Assembly (NCBI GenBank): GCA_012032965.1
Contig: JAAUPT010000101.1
Location: 1-6,637 of the forward strand
Direction: 5' to 3'
Length of the DNA stretch: 6,637 bases
DNA from: Nitrospira sp.
Lineage (GTDB): Bacteria; Nitrospirota; Nitrospiria; Nitrospirales; Nitrospiraceae
Of the stretch, positions 1 to 6,352 are shown in pieces. The notes under the pieces are model-generated. The model saw only the letters and a program-made list of their open reading frames with translations. It was not told where the DNA came from and did no database searches. Every line of letters starts with the position of its first letter. Positions within the stretch are counted from its first letter, which is position 1. The translations under genes and the position numbers were made by a program.

Positions 1-749
1 CACGGGGTAACCATTGTATCGGAGATGCCTACCGCCTGATTCAGCGAGGTGATGCCGACGTCATGGTTGCAGGAGGCGCTGAAGCGGCGGTGACTCCGCT
101 CGGTGTGGCAGGATTCGCATCGGCCAAGGCGTTGTCGTTTCGGAACGATGCACCGACTAAGGCGAGCCGCCCGTTCGACAAGGATCGGGATGGATTTGTA
201 TTAGGCGAAGGGGCCGGTGTGGTGGTGATCGAGGAGCTCACTCACGCCCTTCAGCGTGGGGTCAAAATCTATGGCGAGATCATCGGGTACGGGATGAACA
301 GCGATGCCTATCATATTACGGCCCCACCGGAAGAAGGTGAGGGAGCTGTTCGTTGCATGGAATTGGCGCTCAAAGATGCCGGTATTCAACGCGATCAGAT
401 CGGCTACATCAATGCGCATGGTACTTCGACGATGGCAGACGCAATTGAGACGCGAGCGATCAAACGGGTGTTCGGTGAACAAGCCTCTCGCATTCCTGTC
501 AGCTCAACCAAATCTATGACCGGGCATTTGCTCGGAGCAGCAGGTGGGATTGAAGCCGTCTTCAGCGTCTTGGCGTTATATCACGGGATTCTTCCCCCTA
601 CGATCAATCTCGACAATCCTGATCCAGCCTGTGATCTCGATTATGTTCCCAATAAGGCTCGGCCTGCTGCAATCCAGATAGCGCTGTCGAACTCCTTTGG
701 ATTCGGTGGGGTCAACGCCTGTTTGATCTTCAAGAGGCTGGACACTTAG
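1..749 (+). CDS. fabF: 3-oxoacyl-[acyl-carrier-protein] synthase II, 3' part (5' end outside window)
   Basis: Beta-ketoacyl-ACP synthase II condenses malonyl-ACP with a growing acyl-ACP in the cytoplasmic type II fatty-acid elongation cycle. The reading frame is already open at base 3 (first residues [20 protein letters not shown]) and ends with TAG at 747-749, so about 248 C-terminal residues are present. The N-terminal half, including the nucleophilic cysteine, lies upstream of the window. Visible thiolase-fold landmarks are [17 protein letters not shown], the first catalytic histidine in NAHGTST (His codon at 417-419), and the Lys/His motif KSMTGH (Lys at 510-512, His at 525-527). The C-terminal [14 protein letters not shown] glycine-rich strand is also intact. 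Nothing suggests decay. The next gene, rnc, starts 13 nt after the stop, a common bacterial arrangement that suggests co-transcription. FabB is the main alternative, but the fabF-rnc order favours FabF. Confidence 0.95.
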   Translation, partial: RGNHCIGDAYRLIQRGDADVMVAGGAEAAVTPLGVAGFASAKALSFRNDAPTKASRPFDKDRDGFVLGEGAGVVVIEELTHALQRGVKIYGEIIGYGMNSDAYHITAPPEEGEGAVRCMELALKDAGIQRDQIGYINAHGTSTMADAIETRAIKRVFGEQASRIPVSSTKSMTGHLLGAAGGIEAVFSVLALYHGILPPTINLDNPDPACDLDYVPNKARPAAIQIALSNSFGFGGVNACLIFKRLDT

Positions 750-762
750 TGCGCGCGCCACA

Positions 763-1491
763 ATGAAGCCGGCTTCCTCAGCCGATTCTCTTTCTGCTAT
801 ATCAAGTTATCGTTTTACGAACTCAAGCTTCTTGCAAGAAGCTCTGACACACAAGTCATATGTGAATGAACGACGCGCATCAGGCCAAAACCATAATGAA
901 CGGCTCGAATTTCTGGGCGATGCCGTCTTGTCCCTCATTGTCAGCGATTATCTCGCGAGTCGATACCCGGAGTTAAGCGAGGGGGCCCTCTCGCAGCTCA
1001 AGGCTAAGTTGGTGAGTGAAGCTCCATTAGCCAATGCCGCCAGGCGCTTGGATCTTGGGGCTAGACTGAGGCTTGGGCGTGGCGAGGAGCTTTCGAAAGG
1101 ACGCGAGAAAGCCTCGCTACTTGCCGATGCCTTGGAGGCGGTCATTGCGGCGGTCTATCTCGATGGCGGCCTTGACGCCAGTCGCAACTTTACGATCGAT
1201 GTCTTAGATGAAGAGCTGCGTTACATTGACGAGCTACAAAGGGGGCCTGGTGGAGGTGACTACAAGACCCGCTTTCAGGAGTGGTGTCAGAAGCACCATG
1301 ACGTGTTGCCACGGTACGTGATTACGCGGGAAACCGGGCCCGATCATCAAAAGTTGTTTGACGTGGAAGCGTACCTGAATGATGAGGTGTGTGGTATTGG
1401 TCGAGGGTATAGCAAGAAAGAGGCGGAGCAGCAGGCAGCGCAACGAGCATTGGAGCGGGTTGAGCGAGGAGATGATTTTCCATTAAGATAA
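763..1491 (+). CDS. rnc: Ribonuclease III
   Basis: RNase III is the cytoplasmic endonuclease that cleaves double-stranded RNA, processing rRNA precursors and some mRNAs. The 242-residue product has the usual two domains. The catalytic domain (about residues 10-160) carries the signature HNERLEFLGDAVL; the metal-binding acidic residues expected from E. coli are Glu46, Glu49, Asp53, Glu73, Asp122 and Glu125 (in DALEAVIAAVYLDGG). A double-stranded RNA-binding domain follows (about 166-235), from DYKTRFQEW to the helix KKEAEQQAAQRAL. It is slightly longer than the 226-residue E. coli enzyme because of a short N-terminal extension. ATG 763 is the only ATG, GTG or TTG between the in-frame stop at 724-726 and the conserved domain start. 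No Shine-Dalgarno sequence precedes it, so translation may depend on ribosomes finishing fabF 13 nt upstream (inference). Confidence 0.97.
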   Translation: MKPASSADSLSAISSYRFTNSSFLQEALTHKSYVNERRASGQNHNERLEFLGDAVLSLIVSDYLASRYPELSEGALSQLKAKLVSEAPLANAARRLDLGARLRLGRGEELSKGREKASLLADALEAVIAAVYLDGGLDASRNFTIDVLDEELRYIDELQRGPGGGDYKTRFQEWCQKHHDVLPRYVITRETGPDHQKLFDVEAYLNDEVCGIGRGYSKKEAEQQAAQRALERVERGDDFPLR

Positions 1492-1515
1492 CAGATCTCT
1501 GTCATATGTAAAATC

Positions 1516-1523
1516 GGGGAGGG
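1516..1523 (+). promoter_or_regulatory. Ribosome binding site of the cyclophilin gene
   Basis: The purine run GGGGAGGG lies 5 nt before ATG 1529. It supports that start over the in-frame ATG at 1553, which would remove the basic residues preceding the signal-peptide core. Confidence 0.75.
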
Positions 1524-1528
1524 CAGAA

Positions 1529-2113
1529 ATGCTGGAGCGAGCAAGATTACGAATGGTTATTGGATTGATGGCATGTGTTGCGTTCTCAGTCACAAGTATC
1601 GAGTCGGTCATGGCCACGGATACGGCACCGAAAGCGCCAAGGGCAATCATCAAAACAAAATTCGGCGATATTGAGATTGAGTTCTATCCAGATGTTGCGC
1701 CAAGACATGTGGAGAATTTTATTAAGCTCGCAAAGGACGGGTTTTACAACGGGACAATTTTCCACCGTGTCATTCCTGGTTTTATGATTCAAGGCGGAGA
1801 CCCTAATACCAAGGATACTCTCAAAAAAGAAACCTATGGCCAGGGAGGACCAGGCCACAACGTTAAGGCTGAATTCAACGATATTCCGCACAAGCGTGGC
1901 ATTGTTTCTATGGCCAGGGCGGCCGATCCGGATTCAGCGGGCTCTCAGTTCTTTATCGTCGTAGAGGACTCACGATTTCTGGATCGTAAATATACTGTAT
2001 TTGGCCAAGTGAAAAAAGGAATTGGTGTGGCCGACAAGATCGTCAATCTGCCACGCGACGAGCGGGATAATCCAAAAGAGCGTGCGGAGATGACAGTCAC
2101 GATTGTGGAGTAG
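1529..2113 (+). CDS. Exported cyclophilin-type peptidyl-prolyl cis-trans isomerase
   Basis: A cyclophilin that catalyses cis-trans isomerisation of X-Pro bonds and so helps protein folding. The 194-residue precursor starts with basic residues (Glu3-Arg4-Ala-Arg6-Leu-Arg8), a hydrophobic core (about 9-22) and a likely signal-peptidase site after Val-Met-Ala29, so the mature enzyme should act in the periplasm. The cyclophilin domain covers about 38-194. The catalytic arginine is Arg80 in FHRVIPGFMIQGGD, with Phe85, Met86 and Gln88 of the pocket, and GSQFFI follows at 138-143. The position of human CypA Trp121 is Phe150 and that of His126 is Tyr155; bacterial cyclophilins often lack this tryptophan, which in the known families goes with weak cyclosporin binding. 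The gene begins 37 nt after rnc and may be read from the same transcript. Location suggests a PpiA-like role, but I do not assign a symbol. A lipoprotein is unlikely, since no lipobox follows the core. Confidence 0.93.
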   Translation: MLERARLRMVIGLMACVAFSVTSIESVMATDTAPKAPRAIIKTKFGDIEIEFYPDVAPRHVENFIKLAKDGFYNGTIFHRVIPGFMIQGGDPNTKDTLKKETYGQGGPGHNVKAEFNDIPHKRGIVSMARAADPDSAGSQFFIVVEDSRFLDRKYTVFGQVKKGIGVADKIVNLPRDERDNPKERAEMTVTIVE

Positions 2114-2322
2114 TAGTGACGTGCGTATCTGCGTAGTTAGGCGCTTAACCGGCTAGATATTGCTCCGTGGTGTCTCGTACGCCTTTCTGGTCTCCTCACG
2201 TAGTTCCTCCCGTATTGTCAAAAACGCCTTACTTTTGAGGGGTGGCTTTCGTGGGGTTTCCCCCAACCTGTTTGACGGCTATTCTTAGCGTCACGTTCTT
2301 CGTCTCCGCACAAGGAGGGCTC
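2114..2322 (+). other. Intergenic region between the cyclophilin and PilZ genes
   Basis: These 209 nt hold no convincing gene. There is no GC-rich stem followed by a T run that would mark an intrinsic terminator after the cyclophilin gene. A TTGACG at 2272-2277 resembles a -35 box, but no acceptable -10 box lies 16-18 nt downstream. The only clear signal is the ribosome binding site at the right end. Confidence 0.5.
2312..2318 (+). promoter_or_regulatory. Strong ribosome binding site deciding the PilZ start
   Basis: AAGGAGG, a near-perfect Shine-Dalgarno sequence, lies 4 nt before ATG 2323. It argues for a 114-residue protein rather than one beginning at the in-frame GTG at 2242, whose only purine run (GAGGGG, 2236-2241) touches the start codon and is too close to work well. 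Confidence 0.8.
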
Positions 2323-2667
2323 ATGAAACCCGTTGTGACGCGTCGCATGTATCGTCGAGTCTCGGCTGAGTATCCAAGCTGTTATCTCATGGGCCAGGTG
2401 CTGAAACGATCGGTTATACGGGATATCTCTTTAAATGGAGTTCGAATCCAGGGCTTTTTGGATTTTCCGCACAACCCACTAGTGATGATACGGCTCTGGT
2501 TGCCCGATCAACAAGACAGCCTGGATATTGATCAAGCGATCGTGCGGTGGGTGCGAGGACAGGAATTCGGTGTCCAATTTGTGTCGCTTTCAAACGAGGC
2601 AGATTTTCGCCTGGCTGTTCATATCGAACGGGTTTTACAACAGCAATCCGTGATTGCCGCAGCCTAG
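2323..2667 (+). CDS. Small stand-alone PilZ-domain protein (putative cyclic-di-GMP receptor)
   Basis: PilZ domains bind the second messenger cyclic di-GMP and pass the signal to partner proteins controlling motility, exopolysaccharide or other surface behaviour. The 114-residue product is almost nothing but this domain. The N-terminal RRMYRR (residues 7-12) supplies the RxxxR ligand motif, and RDISLNGVRI (33-42) contains the D/NxSxxG motif (Asp34, Ser36, Gly39). Later beta-strands include VMIRLWLP (54-61) and the closing RWVRGQEFGVQFVSL (75-89). A helical tail ends in IAAA. Both binding motifs are intact, so nucleotide binding is expected; the output partner is unknown because no other domain or obvious target gene lies beside it. 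The upstream region has no clear promoter. The gene converges on the minus-strand pair, with 18 nt between the stop codons. Confidence 0.88.
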   Translation: MKPVVTRRMYRRVSAEYPSCYLMGQVLKRSVIRDISLNGVRIQGFLDFPHNPLVMIRLWLPDQQDSLDIDQAIVRWVRGQEFGVQFVSLSNEADFRLAVHIERVLQQQSVIAAA

Positions 2668-2685
2668 TTGACGTAGAAGCATCGT

Positions 2686-3384
2686 CTAATGGTTGTGCTT
2701 GCAGTCAGGACCGTGGGTGTGAACGTTGGCGTCGGGTGGCGGTAGGAACGATTGCCCAGGCAGAAGGATGTGTCCCGGTTCATGCGTCTTCTTCAGATGC
2801 GCCGCGATCTCTGGATGCATCATCTTGACATACCCGATAAGTCCTCCCAGAAACCGGCTTGATTGAAAATCATTCTCGGAACATTCGGAGACAAACCGAG
2901 CAGCGCGATCCAGGACTTCCAGTGCCTCGGATGATTCAGCAATTTGGTCGGGGTTCTGCTTGCGAAACACCTCGTACTCCTTCTTGAGGTGTTCAGCAAA
3001 CACAGGCATCGGTATGGTGGAAACATGAAGTGGGCTCAGTGTGCGACGGAGCGCTTGCAGTGCTGCGACGATTTCAGCGTCCTGCCCATCCCTGCGCGAT
3101 TCAAAATAGCCGAAGGTGATGACTTCGATTAAGTTGAATAGTGCGACAGCTTTATGGCCTCCCAATTGGTCCAGCTCCTGATAGAAGCTTCGGCGAAGAG
3201 GCATGAATTGTGTGCTGAGTCGTTTTTGCTGGTAATCGCTGCCGCTATCAAGGTAGGTGCAATAATCAGGGCATGAGATCCGTGTCATACGGTGCTCGCC
3301 ACAGCAGGCGCTACAGATCAACCCTTGAAGAGCCGGACATGCGCGTTTGCCCTTTCGGCTGTGACAATACATGCACGCACTCAT
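2686..3384 (-). CDS. Uncharacterised protein with Cys-rich N-terminus and His/Cys-rich C-terminal tail
   Basis: I do not recognise a named family with a known function. The 232-residue protein has no signal peptide or membrane segment, so it is probably cytoplasmic. Eight cysteines fall in the first 42 residues (4, 7, 16, 24, 27, 28, 38, 42), including pairs C4-x2-C7 and C24-x2-C27 and the segment ICSACCGEHR. This spacing looks like one or two zinc-binding knuckles (inference). Residues about 60-200 look mainly helical, with an aromatic/hydrophobic stretch ALFNLIEVITFGYF (81-94). The end is HTHGPDCKHNH (222-232), a second potential metal site with four histidines and one cysteine. ATG 3384 overlaps the stop of the upstream propeller gene as ATGA and has GGAAGGGG 7 nt upstream of it, so translation is likely coupled. 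A redox or metal-handling role, or a zinc-stabilised scaffold, are equally open. Confidence 0.85.
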   Translation of the reverse strand: MSACMYCHSRKGKRACPALQGLICSACCGEHRMTRISCPDYCTYLDSGSDYQQKRLSTQFMPLRRSFYQELDQLGGHKAVALFNLIEVITFGYFESRRDGQDAEIVAALQALRRTLSPLHVSTIPMPVFAEHLKKEYEVFRKQNPDQIAESSEALEVLDRAARFVSECSENDFQSSRFLGGLIGYVKMMHPEIAAHLKKTHEPGHILLPGQSFLPPPDANVHTHGPDCKHNH

Positions 3385-4397
3385 TTGGTGGCCCCTTCCG
3401 TACCGGGCTTGGGAGGCGGAGGAATAAACCCGTAGTCGGCGAGCGTGCGTTTTTCACTCTTAGGCTTTGCTGATGGCGGGGATTCCAGTCCATTCATCTC
3501 GGCCGCCTGCATATAATGGTAAGGAACCAATATCAAATTGTTCGTACGGTCAATGCCGATATCAGCCGGGGCGGGGAGATGCTCCGCAATAACCTGAAAT
3601 CGATGGTCTCTGGTCATGCGCCAAACCTTACCCTTTGTGAAGTCTGACACGTACATGTTGCCCCATTGATCGAAATCTACTCCGCTCAGATTTTGGAAGC
3701 GACTCGTAAAAAACCCATTCGCTTCCACTTCGCTCAGCTGTCCGTCGGGAGTGATTTCAAGGATTTTGCCTTTCTCCCAACTCACGGTAATAAGATGATT
3801 CGTCGTGGGGTGGATGGCGATCCCTGTAGGGCCTGCGAGCCTGGTGTCGCGAATCAGTAGGTCAACGTGATGATTGTCTGTCGGGTTGATGCGATAGATC
3901 GAATTAGCCATCTGGTCCGAGACGTAGAGGAGACCGGTCGGTGAAGCTGCCACATCGGTTAGCGACACCTGACCCTGAGAGCGTGACGAAAATGATACTG
4001 TGGCCACCAGTTTTCCTGTTGTCTTGTCGAAACCTTTCAGTTGATCGAGATCCGCGACGTAGAGTACCGACCCAACAAGCGCCATTCCTTTGGGCGCATG
4101 CAGAAAAACATCGGCGACACCTCCTTGTATGAACTTAAGGTGGATGATCTTGCCTTCTGCATTCAACTTCGTGATGAAGCCATTGTTATCTCGATCATCT
4201 GGTTCACCATTAATGTTGGAGATGAAATATTCGCTGCCAGTTGGGTCGCCGACAAAACTGTTGGGAGATGCCAAGCCAGTGATTTGTACCGCCTCGCTGG
4301 GCGAGGTAAGGCTCAATGTGAGAGCCAAAGAGAGGAAAAGTTGGCCGTGGAAATGAACAGGCAAAGGAGGGAGGTCCCCAATTGAACTAGAGATCAT
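3381..4397 (-). CDS. Probably exported NHL/SMP-30-like beta-propeller protein
   Basis: A 338-residue protein built of repeated propeller blades; substrate or partner unknown. A hydrophobic stretch (residues about 20-31, LFLSLALTLSL) followed by SPSEA at 32-36 looks like a signal peptide cleaved after Ala36, implying an exported protein, though the part before it lacks lysine or arginine. Blade-like repeats recur: GSEYFISNING (54-64), APKGMALVGSVLYVADLDQL (101-120), LTDVAASPTGLLYVSDQMAN (146-165), GPTGIAIHPTTNHLITV (189-205), LSGVDFDQWGNMYVSDFTKG (237-256) and ADIGIDRTNNLILVPYH (278-294), consistent with about six blades. The tail is proline-rich (PPPPKPG, 326-332). The start is uncertain: ATG 4397 is used, but TTG 4406 and TTG 4364 are in frame, and a promoter-like sequence overlapping ATG 4397 would favour 4364. 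The stop overlaps the following Cys-rich gene by 4 nt. Such propellers can be hydrolases, lactonases or binding scaffolds; no catalytic set is evident. Confidence 0.85.
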   Translation of the reverse strand: MISSSIGDLPPLPVHFHGQLFLSLALTLSLTSPSEAVQITGLASPNSFVGDPTGSEYFISNINGEPDDRDNNGFITKLNAEGKIIHLKFIQGGVADVFLHAPKGMALVGSVLYVADLDQLKGFDKTTGKLVATVSFSSRSQGQVSLTDVAASPTGLLYVSDQMANSIYRINPTDNHHVDLLIRDTRLAGPTGIAIHPTTNHLITVSWEKGKILEITPDGQLSEVEANGFFTSRFQNLSGVDFDQWGNMYVSDFTKGKVWRMTRDHRFQVIAEHLPAPADIGIDRTNNLILVPYHYMQAAEMNGLESPPSAKPKSEKRTLADYGFIPPPPKPGTEGATK

Positions 4398-4425
4398 CGT
4401 ATCCAAGGGGTGAAGAGCCTGTCAA
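4396..4425 (-). promoter_or_regulatory. Candidate sigma70-type promoter of the beta-propeller gene
   Basis: On the minus strand a perfect TTGACA (4425-4420) is followed after 18 nt by TACGAT (4401-4396), which matches four of six bases of the -10 consensus. Transcription would begin near 4388. The -10 box overlaps ATG 4397, so if the promoter is real that ATG cannot be the translation start and the in-frame TTG 4364, with GGGGA 10 nt before it, becomes the best candidate. Confidence 0.4.
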
Positions 4426-4516
4426 GGAAGGATGGGGAAGGGCGTAGGGGCGCGGGCGAAGTAGAGATTCCTGATTACCGATGGATGGCGTATAGCCTGT
4501 GAGAGGGTGAGGAACG

Positions 4517-4544
4517 TTGACTTACCTAAAATTCCCCTGATAAG
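4517..4544 (+). promoter_or_regulatory. Candidate sigma70-type promoter for folD-metF-panB
   Basis: TTGACT (4517-4522, five of six consensus bases) is followed after 16 nt by GATAAG (4539-4544, four of six). The predicted transcript start near 4551 leaves a leader of about 40 nt before the folD GTG. The position, in the divergent region and directly upstream of the folate genes, fits. No operator or riboswitch-like fold was seen in the leader. Confidence 0.42.
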
Positions 4545-4580
4545 TTGCAGCATTTTTACTGGCTAAATTGCTATTGCTAT

Positions 4581-4587
4581 GGGGAGG
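4581..4587 (+). promoter_or_regulatory. Ribosome binding site deciding the folD start
   Basis: GGGGAGG lies 5 nt before GTG 4593. It supports this GTG as the start over the in-frame TTG at 4545, which has no comparable site and would add 16 residues unlike any FolD N-terminus. Confidence 0.8.
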
Positions 4588-4592
4588 AAATT

Positions 4593-5451
4593 GTGGCCGC
4601 AAAGCTTATCGACGGGAAAGCGCTTGCACAACAGGTTCGTGATCGACTGGCGCGGGAGTCGGCTGAACTCTTTGCTCAAAAATCGATTAAGCCTGGTTTG
4701 GCGACCATTTTAGTTGGTGACGATCCTGCCTCGCACGTCTATGTTCGAAACAAGCAAAAGGCGTGTGAGTTGGCAGGAATCTATGTTGATGATCACAAAC
4801 TTTCCGCCAGTACGACACAGGTCGAGCTGTTAACGCTCATTGAAAAGAAGAACGCAGATCCAAAAATACATGGAATTTTGGTTCAACTCCCGCTGCCGAA
4901 GCACATCGACAGCAAGGTCATTCTGGAGGCTGTCTCGCCACTCAAAGATGCGGACGGATTTCATCCCTACAACTTCGGTCGTCTCGTTGAGGGGCATCCC
5001 GTATTCGAAGCCTGTACTCCTAAAGGCGTGATTAAGATGATTGAATCAACTGGTATTACGATTGAAGGGAAGCGGGCGGTTGTGCTGGGTCGGAGTAATA
5101 TTGTCGGGAAACCGTTGGCCCTCATGCTTCTCCAAAAAAAATGCCACGGTCACGATTTGTCATTCGAAAACGAAAGATCTCCCTGCGGTTTGCCGAGAGG
5201 CGGACTTGCTTCTGGTGGCGATTGGAAAGGCAAAGTTTGTCACCGCTGACATGGTGCGTGAAGGCGCGGTCGTCATCGACGTGGGAATGAATAAAACACC
5301 TGAGGGTAAGTTATGCGGCGACGTGGATTTCGATGCCGTCAGTCAAAAAGCCGGTTGGATCAGCCCTGTGCCCGGTGGAGTGGGTCCGATGACAATCGCG
5401 ATGCTGCTCGAAAATACCGTGGAGTCTGCTAAGAGGTCAGTCGGACTGTGA
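4593..5451 (+). CDS. folD: FolD, bifunctional methylene-THF dehydrogenase/methenyl-THF cyclohydrolase, with an apparent one-base frameshift
   Basis: FolD interconverts 5,10-methylene-THF, 5,10-methenyl-THF and 10-formyl-THF in the cytoplasm using NAD(P). Starting at GTG 4593 ([15 protein letters not shown]), the first frame gives Tyr50 and Lys54 in [10 protein letters not shown], Gln98 in VQLPLP, Asp121 in [14 protein letters not shown] and the nucleotide-binding [11 protein letters not shown] (166-176). These catalytic positions have the same numbers as in E. coli FolD. At an eight-A run (5134-5141) the frame breaks; as written it ends at TGA 5247-5249 after 218 residues with an unrelated tail. 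FolD sequence continues in the +1 frame from NATVTICHS through VVIDVGMN to [10 protein letters not shown], ending at TGA 5449-5451. Deleting one A gives exactly 285 residues, the normal family size. A homopolymer sequencing error is most likely; a true mutation or slippage-rescued gene remains possible. metF follows after 13 nt. Confidence 0.9.
5134..5141 (+). repeat. A8 homopolymer at the folD frameshift point
   Basis: Eight consecutive A's sit where the FolD frame changes. Conserved FolD sequence requires Leu-Gln-Lys-Asn (CTC CAA AAA AAT), which needs seven A's. The extra base cannot be bypassed by ordinary -1 ribosomal frameshifting, which leads to the third frame. Loss of one A, or gain of two, in the transcript would restore the product. 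Confidence 0.9.
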
Positions 5452-5452
5452 T

Positions 5453-5458
5453 AAGGAG
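5453..5458 (+). promoter_or_regulatory. Ribosome binding site of metF
   Basis: AAGGAG lies 6 nt before ATG 5465, right after the folD stop. The in-frame TTG at 5462 would be only 3 nt away, so ATG 5465 is the chosen start. Confidence 0.8.
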
Positions 5459-5464
5459 TCATTG

Positions 5465-6352
5465 ATGAGTCGAGATCCTCAGCGCCTGATAGACGTCCTC
5501 AATCAAGGGACGTTTGCGGTTACCATCGAGTACAATCCGCCCAAGGGAACCAACATCGCGTCTGTATTGGAAAGTGCGGAGCAACTAGTCGGTAAAGTCC
5601 ACGGAGTGAATGTCACCGACAATACTGCGGCGGTGGTTCGTGCCGGTTCACTTCCCGTCTGTCGCCTGCTGTACGAATTAGGGCATGATCCCGTGATGCA
5701 GTTGACCTGCCGCGACCGTAATCGGATTGCGATGCAGTCGGATCTGATGGGTGCGCACATGCTTGGGATCAGAAATATCCTGTGCCTCACCGGCGATTAT
5801 CCGACAGTCGGTGATCATAAAGAGGCTAAGCCGGTCTACGATCTTGATTCCGTTCAAGTGATGCAACTTGTGCAAGGGTTGAACAAGGGCCATGATATGG
5901 CCGGGCACAAGATGGATGGATCGACTGCATTTGCGATCGGTGCGGCGGTGACGCCAGAAGCTGACCCGCCCGGGCCCATGCTCGCCAAGTTCGAAGTAAA
6001 AGTGAAGGCGGGGGCGCAATTCTTCCAGACTCAAGCGATCTATCACCCTGAACAGTTTGCGAGCTTTATGAAAGCGGTTCGGCCGTTCAAGGTCAAGGTT
6101 TTGGCTGGCATCCTGGTGATGCGTAATCACAAGATGGCCGAGTTCATGAACGCGAATATTCCGGGTATCTCGGTGCCCAGCGAGATGATCGATGAACTCA
6201 AGGCTGCTGGAGATAGAGCCGAGGATGTCGGGGTCGATATCGCCGTTCGAACGATCAAGGCTGTGCGGCCACATTGCGATGGCGTTCATATCATGGCGAT
6301 CAAAGCGACCCATCGATTAGCGGAGATCATCACAAAAGCTGAACTGGGCTGA
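5465..6352 (+). CDS. metF: Methylenetetrahydrofolate reductase, short MetF-type
   Basis: MetF reduces 5,10-methylene-THF to 5-methyl-THF with bound FAD, supplying methyl groups for methionine synthesis and, in some lineages, linking to C1 pathways. The 295-residue product covers the TIM-barrel catalytic domain only, as is normal for bacteria. Comparison with E. coli MetF places the catalytic glutamate at Glu22 (TIEYNPPKG), the flavin-contacting aspartate at Asp111 (CLTGDYPT) and the folate-contacting glutamine at Gln190 (in FFQTQAIY); Phe227 may match Phe223. Other markers are QLTCRDRNR (79-87) and GILVMRNHKMAEF (215-227). It diverges from the enterobacterial enzyme and resembles the short MetF forms of anaerobes and other deep-branching bacteria, so the electron donor is not certain. 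It lies 13 nt after folD, and its TGA shares one base with the panB ATG, so the three are probably one operon. Confidence 0.93.
   Translation: MSRDPQRLIDVLNQGTFAVTIEYNPPKGTNIASVLESAEQLVGKVHGVNVTDNTAAVVRAGSLPVCRLLYELGHDPVMQLTCRDRNRIAMQSDLMGAHMLGIRNILCLTGDYPTVGDHKEAKPVYDLDSVQVMQLVQGLNKGHDMAGHKMDGSTAFAIGAAVTPEADPPGPMLAKFEVKVKAGAQFFQTQAIYHPEQFASFMKAVRPFKVKVLAGILVMRNHKMAEFMNANIPGISVPSEMIDELKAAGDRAEDVGVDIAVRTIKAVRPHCDGVHIMAIKATHRLAEIITKAELG

Noticed and set aside
201..482. Minus-strand open frame of 93 codons inside fabF
   Set aside because: It is antisense to conserved fabF sequence including the catalytic NAHGTST region, and has no recognisable product.
2130..2150. Imperfect palindrome around GTTAGGCGCTTAAC, considered as an operator or hairpin
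   Set aside because: It is short, imperfect, occurs once and sits after a stop codon with no nearby promoter; it could be chance.
2252..2265. Short inverted repeat TGGGG-TTTC-CCCCA, considered as a terminator
   Set aside because: The stem is only 5 bp and no T run follows, so it does not qualify as an intrinsic terminator.
3311..3493. Minus-strand open frame of 60 codons bridging the two minus-strand genes
   Set aside because: It overlaps the ends of both well-supported genes in another frame and has no start signal or recognisable sequence.
4041..4385. A 114-codon plus-strand open frame (and an overlapping 88-codon one)
   Set aside because: Both lie opposite the beta-propeller gene, whose repeated blades are clear on the minus strand; these are shadows of its composition.
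5134..5141. Programmed -1 ribosomal frameshift on AAAAAAA in folD
   Set aside because: The shift needed to rejoin the FolD frame is +1 (or -2), not -1, and no stimulatory structure was evident; error or transcript slippage explains it better.
5678..6313. A 211-codon open frame on the minus strand
   Set aside because: It lies fully inside metF, which has all its family motifs on the plus strand; the translation resembles no known protein and has no ribosome binding site.
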